Of a DNA stretch of 64,000 bases, positions 60,461 to 64,000 are shown piece after piece; position 1 is the first letter of the stretch, and each line of letters opens with the position of its first letter. The notes under the pieces were generated by a model. The model was not told the origin of the DNA, searched no databases, and saw only the letters and a list, made by a program, of their open reading frames with translations. This DNA comes from Candidatus Saccharimonadota bacterium (GTDB taxonomy: Bacteria > Patescibacteriota > Saccharimonadia > Saccharimonadales > Saccharimonadaceae), in assembly GCA_017619315.1 (NCBI GenBank), contig JAFZSN010000006.1, positions 38,281 through 102,280 on the forward strand, written 5' to 3'. Both the position numbers and the translations under genes were made by a program.

Positions 60461-60611
60461 GACTTTTCTAATATAAAAGTCGTCCATTTGGCGTCGCCTC
60501 GGAAAAGAAAGTGAACTTTCTTTTCGTAAACTCTCTTTTTCTAAAATTAATATGGATATTAATTTTAGAAAAGAAATCGTTTACTCGAAAAGTAAACAAG
60601 TTTACTTTTCG
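60461..60611. repeat. Four consecutive perfect hairpins between two tRNAs
   Basis: GACTTTT/AAAAGTC (60461-60481); GAAAAGAAAGT-GA-ACTTTCTTTTC (60502-60525); TTTTCTAAAATTAATAT-GG-complement (60537-60572, 17-bp arms); CGAAAAGTAAA-CAAG-TTTACTTTTCG (60586-60611). No ORF. Between tRNA-Ala and tRNA-Ile on the same strand, so part of a tRNA precursor or a hairpin-rich element. Confidence 0.75.
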
Positions 60612-60625
60612 CTCGGTTCCTTGAA

Positions 60626-60702
60626 TGGTGGAGTAACTGGGACTCAAACCCAGGACCTCTGCCTTGCAAAGGCAGCGCTCTAATCAGCTGAGCTATTACC
60701 CC
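60626..60702 (-). tRNA. tRNA-Ala(TGC)
   Basis: Minus strand GGGGTAATAGCTCAGCTGAT start. The anticodon loop TTTGCAA gives TGC; T arm CTGGGTTTGAGTCCCAG; encoded CCA. Ala and Ile tRNAs usually lie in the rRNA spacer; here they stand alone. Confidence 0.95.
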
Positions 60703-60762
60703 TTATTTTAATTTGCCGTGTAACTATTTTACACCAAATCGGGTAAAATGTAAAGGCTAACC

Positions 60763-61284
60763 TTATAATATTACCTGGCGAGTGTATTCATACATCGCGA
60801 TAGCAGCAGCAGCGCCAACGTTGACGGAGCGGGTGGAGCCAAATGACTCAATAAAGCGGACATCGGCGGCGGCGGCAAGAAGCTCATCGGAGATACCGTT
60901 ATTCTCAGAGCCAAAAATCAAGGTAGTGTTCTCTTTGAATTTCTTCCCGTGGAGCTCTTTGGCGCGAGGGGTGTTATTCTCGATAGCGACTAATTCCCTG
61001 TCTTCCTGGGTCTTCAGGAATTCCTCTAAACTCGGGTGATGGAGAATCTCGAGGTATTTATCGGTACACATGGCGCCGCGACGATTGTACTTCTTGCGAC
61101 CAATAATGTGGACTTTTTTTACATTAAACGAGTTTGCAGTACGAACAATAGAACCGATATTAAAATCGTGTTCAACGTTTTCGATGGCGATTTCTAGGGG
61201 ACTTCGTTTTTTATCTAGCTCATCAAAAACCTGCTCATTACTGAGGCCTTTGTATTTATCAACCAAATTTCTAGTATCTTCCAT
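60763..61284 (-). CDS. TrmH/SpoU family RNA 2'-O-methyltransferase
   Basis: 173 residues from ATG 61284 (MEDTRNLVDKYKG). SPOUT motifs: NIGSIVRTANSFNV (motif 1), LIFGSENNGISDELL (motif 2) and STRSVNVGAAAAIAMYEY (motif 3), forming the knotted SAM site. It methylates tRNA or rRNA; the target is uncertain. Confidence 0.92.
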   Translation of the reverse strand: MEDTRNLVDKYKGLSNEQVFDELDKKRSPLEIAIENVEHDFNIGSIVRTANSFNVKKVHIIGRKKYNRRGAMCTDKYLEILHHPSLEEFLKTQEDRELVAIENNTPRAKELHGKKFKENTTLIFGSENNGISDELLAAAADVRFIESFGSTRSVNVGAAAAIAMYEYTRQVIL

Positions 61285-61316
61285 CTGTGCTATAATTGTA
61301 CCATAAAGGAGGTAGA

Positions 61317-61658
61317 ATGAACCTGGATAAGTACCAGAAACAGTCGGCAAAGTACGATCTGTTTGAGACTTCGATTAATTTGGAGTCGCCGGGCTTCCTA
61401 GAGAAAGTGCTCGGTCTGGTGGGCGAAGCTGGTGAAACGGCAGATAAAATCAAAAAGATTATACGTGACAAAGGTGGTCACGCCTCAGAGGAGGACCGCG
61501 AATCTATTGTAAAAGAATTGGGAGATACGCTGTGGTATTTGGCAGGGGTAGCCAGGTACTTAGGTGTCCCATTGTCAGAGGTAGCAAAGGGCAATATTAA
61601 GAAGCTAGAAAGCCGTTACAAGAGAAACAAGTTGCACGGTGAAGGTGACAACAGATAA
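61317..61658 (+). CDS. MazG-like nucleotide pyrophosphohydrolase
   Basis: 113 residues. LGLVGEAGETADKIKK (EAGE), KELGDTLWYLAGVARYLG (ELGD) give the metal site of MazG/RS21-C6 proteins, which hydrolyse NTPs and dNTPs. GGAGGTAG is the SD; TATAAT ~25 bp upstream. Divergent from the trmH-like gene. Adds to the nucleotide-pool enzymes at 51-53 kb. Confidence 0.92.
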   Translation: MNLDKYQKQSAKYDLFETSINLESPGFLEKVLGLVGEAGETADKIKKIIRDKGGHASEEDRESIVKELGDTLWYLAGVARYLGVPLSEVAKGNIKKLESRYKRNKLHGEGDNR

Positions 61659-61661
61659 GAA

Positions 61662-61683
61662 AACGCCCCTTATGGGGCGTTGT
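61662..61683. terminator. Terminator between mazG-like and HNR-like genes
   Basis: AACGCCCC (61662-61669)/GGGGCGTT (61674-61681), flanked by AAAA on the left and TGTTC on the right; serves convergent genes. Confidence 0.75.
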
Positions 61684-61684
61684 T

Positions 61685-62341
61685 CTATTTTTCGCTAGAG
61701 GCGTGATTGTCGTATTCCTTGATGATTTCTAGCCAATGATCTCTGGTGCCGAAGAGCTGAAGCATCTTAGTGTCAGACGGCAAACCGTGTGAGTGCATAT
61801 TGCAGTCTGCCACAGACGGCAAATGACAGTCGTTCGCATAGTAAAACTCTGACAGTTTCACTATTACCTCTTCTCTCTTATACTTAACCCTCGATGGGTT
61901 GGGGTTACTGGGAGGCTCCTTCTTTGTTGGCGCTCTTCTTTTTTTCTCCCATGGGCTGCTTCTTTGCGCCCAGCTTAAGAAGTGGGGCGGCCTTTGCCGT
62001 GGTTTCTCTTGTTTTTGCTCCTCCAGTTCCCCTTTTTCCTTTCGGCGCGCCCTCATTTCTTCGAGTCTTGCTGCGGGGATTTTAACGATGTTATTCTCGT
62101 CGTCATCGTCCTCCATAGCTTCTTGGACTTCTCTCCAAGCCATCTCTGCAGCCTTATCAAAAGAGCCGAAGAAATATGCGTATTGGTTAGGGTGCACCAT
62201 TTCCGGGTCACTAATTGCTTCTTTGAAAGACATTTTGTGCCCCAGCTTCCTGGTTTTCTCTTTGAGCAATTCATAAATCGCTGTTTTGGCATCTTCTCCT
62301 ACGAAGAAGAGTTCCCCGTTGTTTAAGGGTAAGAAGCTCAT
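61685..62341 (-). CDS. Protein with two homing-endonuclease-associated-repeat-like modules
   Basis: 218 residues. Two related helical modules flank a basic P/K/R-rich linker: residues ~15-70 (AIYELLKEKTRKLGHKMSFK ... YAYFFGSFDKAAEMAW) and ~155-210 (VIVKLSEFYYANDCHLPSVA ... KMLQLFGTRDHWLEII). The L-P-S...FG(S/T)-x-x-x-AL/W pattern recalls the homing-endonuclease-associated repeat, a DNA-binding HTH. No nuclease domain. SD AGAAAGGTGG. Possibly a DNA-binding protein. Confidence 0.6.
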   Translation of the reverse strand: MSFLPLNNGELFFVGEDAKTAIYELLKEKTRKLGHKMSFKEAISDPEMVHPNQYAYFFGSFDKAAEMAWREVQEAMEDDDDENNIVKIPAARLEEMRARRKEKGELEEQKQEKPRQRPPHFLSWAQRSSPWEKKRRAPTKKEPPSNPNPSRVKYKREEVIVKLSEFYYANDCHLPSVADCNMHSHGLPSDTKMLQLFGTRDHWLEIIKEYDNHASSEK

Positions 62342-62486
62342 AATATCACCACCTTTCTAGCCCTTAATCTGCTTTACTCCCATTCCAGTAACACCCTCAT
62401 TGTACCACAGTTTAAGAGATGGGCAAATTTTTCCCTGGGGTACTGACGAAATGCTCGTGGTATAATTGTAAGGAAAAGGAGGCAAA

Positions 62487-63206
62487 ATGAAGATATTACA
62501 GTTAAATGCATGGACCGGGAGGATGAAGGGAGCGTTGAAAAAATTCTTTGCGGAAAATGAGTTCGATGTGATTTGCCTACAAGAGGCGGTTTGGTGCGAT
62601 GATAAGCTCCTGGAGGAGTTTACCGTTACCGCTGATCAGATAAAGGAGCTCTCTGGGTTAAAACATGATATTAGGGGCGCAAATTATGCGTTCGGGGCTT
62701 TTGGCACCAAGGTGATGCAGGGCAACGTAATCTTAAGCCGCGAGGAGATCGTTGAGGGCAGGATAGAAGTGGTGCATGGTGAATTCTTGAAACTCCAATC
62801 GCCGGAGGACGTCAAGCGACAGGGGTATACTCTGGAATTTGCGAAGCTAAAAAGCGGGGTGACTATCGTTTGCCACCATGGCTATTGGTTACCCACCCCT
62901 GTGGGAGACGAGGTGACCGTCAAGGTTATGAAGAAAGTGGCTGGTCTTATAAAAGAGGTAGACGGGCCCCTAGTGATGTGCGGAGACCTTAACATTATCC
63001 ATGATTCCCCGGCGATGCGTGAACTGGATTTCTTGAGAGATTTAACAGATGAATATAAGATAGATAACACTCTTACCGGTCTAAAATTCGATGGTAAAGT
63101 GGCCTGCGACCATATCTTGGTTAGTGACGACGTGAAGGTTAAAAGCTTCGGTACTCTTCCAGATTTAATTTCTGATCATAAGCCTCTTGTTGTTGAGACC
63201 CATTAA
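62487..63206 (+). CDS. Endonuclease/exonuclease/phosphatase family protein
   Basis: 239 residues. KILQLNAWTG (metal Asn), VICLQEAVW (Glu), CHHGYWLP (His), VMCGDLNI (Asp/Asn) and ISDHKPLVVE (Asp-His) form the EEP active site. Could act on DNA or phosphoesters such as inositol phosphates or lipids; not a clear ExoIII. SD AGGAGG; TATAAT ~25 bp upstream. Carries a CCCCTGTG near-copy of the octamer. Confidence 0.9.
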   Translation: MKILQLNAWTGRMKGALKKFFAENEFDVICLQEAVWCDDKLLEEFTVTADQIKELSGLKHDIRGANYAFGAFGTKVMQGNVILSREEIVEGRIEVVHGEFLKLQSPEDVKRQGYTLEFAKLKSGVTIVCHHGYWLPTPVGDEVTVKVMKKVAGLIKEVDGPLVMCGDLNIIHDSPAMRELDFLRDLTDEYKIDNTLTGLKFDGKVACDHILVSDDVKVKSFGTLPDLISDHKPLVVETH

Positions 63207-63216
63207 GGGGCCAAAA

Positions 63217-63244
63217 AATACCCCCGGCAAATGAGCCGAGGGTT
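63217..63244 (-). terminator. Terminator, minus strand
   Basis: GGG-GCCGGG-type stem: CCCCCGGC (63221-63228)/GCCGAGGG (63235-63242); on the minus strand followed by TATTTTTTGG. Confidence 0.75.
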
Positions 63245-63262
63245 AGAGCATATGATTTTTCT

Positions 63263-63613
63263 TTAGTAGCCTATTGTGGCATACCCTGAGCATCTAAACC
63301 CGCAGTATGCCTTTTTCAGGCCTAAGAATTTGTCGGGGTCAAGCTCTTTGCCGTTCTCGAGCCTAATGCTCAAACTCGCGAACGTCACATCATGATATTC
63401 GTCGTAAGGTTGTCCACCTTCCTGGCCGAGGATCTCGAATTTCTTCGAGCCATCCTCCAGAAAGACCGTCCCCTTCGCTTGAATGAGGCTACCCACCGTC
63501 CCCCAGGGGACGATGTCTCCTCCTTCATGGTTGAAGCTATTGACTAATGAGTCAATGGTCTTTGTGTCATCAATATCGACTACTTTCAGCCGATAAAAAT
63601 TGTATTTCTCCAT
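63263..63613 (-). CDS. Hypothetical protein
   Basis: 116 residues from ATG 63613 (MEKYNFYRLKVVDIDD), SD AAGGAGG. Mostly beta, ending KKAYCGFRCSGYATIGY with two cysteines close together. Not recognised. The region 63614-63960 upstream has no other gene I can support. Confidence 0.65.
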   Translation of the reverse strand: MEKYNFYRLKVVDIDDTKTIDSLVNSFNHEGGDIVPWGTVGSLIQAKGTVFLEDGSKKFEILGQEGGQPYDEYHDVTFASLSIRLENGKELDPDKFLGLKKAYCGFRCSGYATIGY

Positions 63614-63893
63614 ATTACCTCCTTGGGGCCTTGCCCCTATCTCTCCGCCCGTCGGCATGGGTTGTTTACCTAAGCCGAGGGCGTCCCCTTGACTAATTTC
63701 GAGATACAAGCTAGATCATTTTCGCTTTTATCTCCAGATTAGCCAAGGGAGGAAGATAATATCGGATTTAAATTATAAATGTTCTGTTCTTGCATTAACG
63801 AATCTTTGTCTGATTCTTGCTATTATTATACCAAAATTCTTATGTTTTGTCAATATGTCCGTAATAACTCAACACCTTCGCAACAAACATTTG

Positions 63894-63963
63894 CAAACAA
63901 AAAGGTAGTCCTCTAAACTGTAGATATAAAAGCAAAATAAATCACAGAAAGGAGGGACTACCT
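63894..63963 (+). promoter_or_regulatory. Leader hairpin that can hide the SD of the last gene
   Basis: AGGTAGTCC (~63903-63911) is the exact complement of GGACTACCT (63955-63963). The 3' arm directly follows AAAGGAGG and runs to the ATG at 63964, so pairing would hinder initiation. A TATAAA box lies between the arms, so promoter read-in makes the closed form while a local transcript would not. This is a known logic in transposase leaders. Confidence 0.5.
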
Positions 63964-64000
63964 ATGTCCTATAATAATACAAAACTACAAGAAAAAGCTA
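63964..64000 (+). CDS. Start of an unidentified gene (cut by window edge; transposase possible)
   Basis: ATG after a strong SD (AAAGGAGG). Only MSYNNTKLQEKA is visible. The SD-masking leader suggests a transposase, but no family can be assigned from 12 residues. Confidence 0.5.
   Translation, partial: MSYNNTKLQEKA

Noticed and set aside
1-64000. Alternative genetic code (UGA = Gly)
   Set aside because: mraY, recJ and other conserved proteins end at TGA at the expected length, with no internal TGA in conserved domains.

Overview
The window looks like a chromosomal segment of a Patescibacteria/CPR genome, most likely Candidatus Saccharibacteria (TM7). This is inferred from gene content and not proven. 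UGA is a stop codon (mraY, recJ and others end in TGA), which argues against the Gracilibacteria/Absconditabacteria code. Genes are dense, proteins are often short for their families, and many small proteins are unrecognised. Housekeeping genes include dprA (cut by the left edge), topA, priA, recJ, infB, rpsA, def and fmt. A compact peptidoglycan/division cluster reads leftwards: rsmH, ftsL-like, ftsI/PBP, mraY, ftsW, murG, ftsQ-like.

Layout. 0-0.55 kb: 5' part of dprA and a divergent, pseudoknotted unassigned ncRNA. 0.55-10 kb: an ankyrin-like repeat protein, topA, a sigma-region-4/HARE-HTH regulator and a large VirD4/TraG-like ATPase. 10-18 kb: an intergenic region with a long hairpin and repeated motifs, then the division cluster, whose rsmH-ftsL gap holds a 21-residue ORF and a structured RNA. 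18-25 kb: a small protein, a KwaB-like protein, metallopeptidase, CAT-like and CYTH genes, recJ and a winged-helix gene. 25-35 kb: a peptide/antisense-RNA locus, priA, a TetR-type regulator beside a choloylglycine-hydrolase-like gene, def-fmt, infB, tRNA-Asn and a second peptide/antisense-RNA locus with a duplicated sRNA. 35-51 kb: two ABC exporters, a glycosyltransferase, an acyl-CoA ligase, a 1117-residue unknown protein with a DUF5663-like partner, rpsA, a ROK kinase and a small ncRNA. 51-63 kb: nucleotide-pool enzymes (HD hydrolases, a deoxyribosyltransferase-HD fusion, RdgB/HAM1, MazG), AlkD, other hydrolases, a toxin-immunity-like pair with a frameshifted immunity gene, tRNA-Ile and tRNA-Ala, and a TrmH methyltransferase. 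The right edge begins another gene, possibly a transposase.

Two signals stand out. First, more than 15 genes carry TATAAT followed by 6-7 nt and then the start codon, so their mRNAs should be leaderless. Other genes have the -10 box 20-45 bp upstream plus a Shine-Dalgarno sequence. Second, two intergenic loci (25.2-25.4 kb and 34.1-34.3 kb) have the same design. A 24-30 residue, very basic peptide with a shared RL-x-x-TVKL core and a strong SD is encoded on the minus strand. A convergent plus-strand sRNA, with its own TTGAC(A/T)-17-TA(A/G)AAT promoter and hairpin terminator, is antisense to the 3' end of the peptide gene. This is the layout of a type I toxin-antitoxin or comparable antisense-controlled peptide family. 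I do not recognise the family, and it is the best candidate here for an undescribed system.

A second RNA theme links three places. The 13-nt string CATGTATGACCTT lies in the linker between hairpins in two unrelated intergenic RNAs (17.1 kb minus, 48.1 kb plus). Eleven of those bases are complementary to the ribosome-binding region of the DUF5663-like gene at 45.17 kb.
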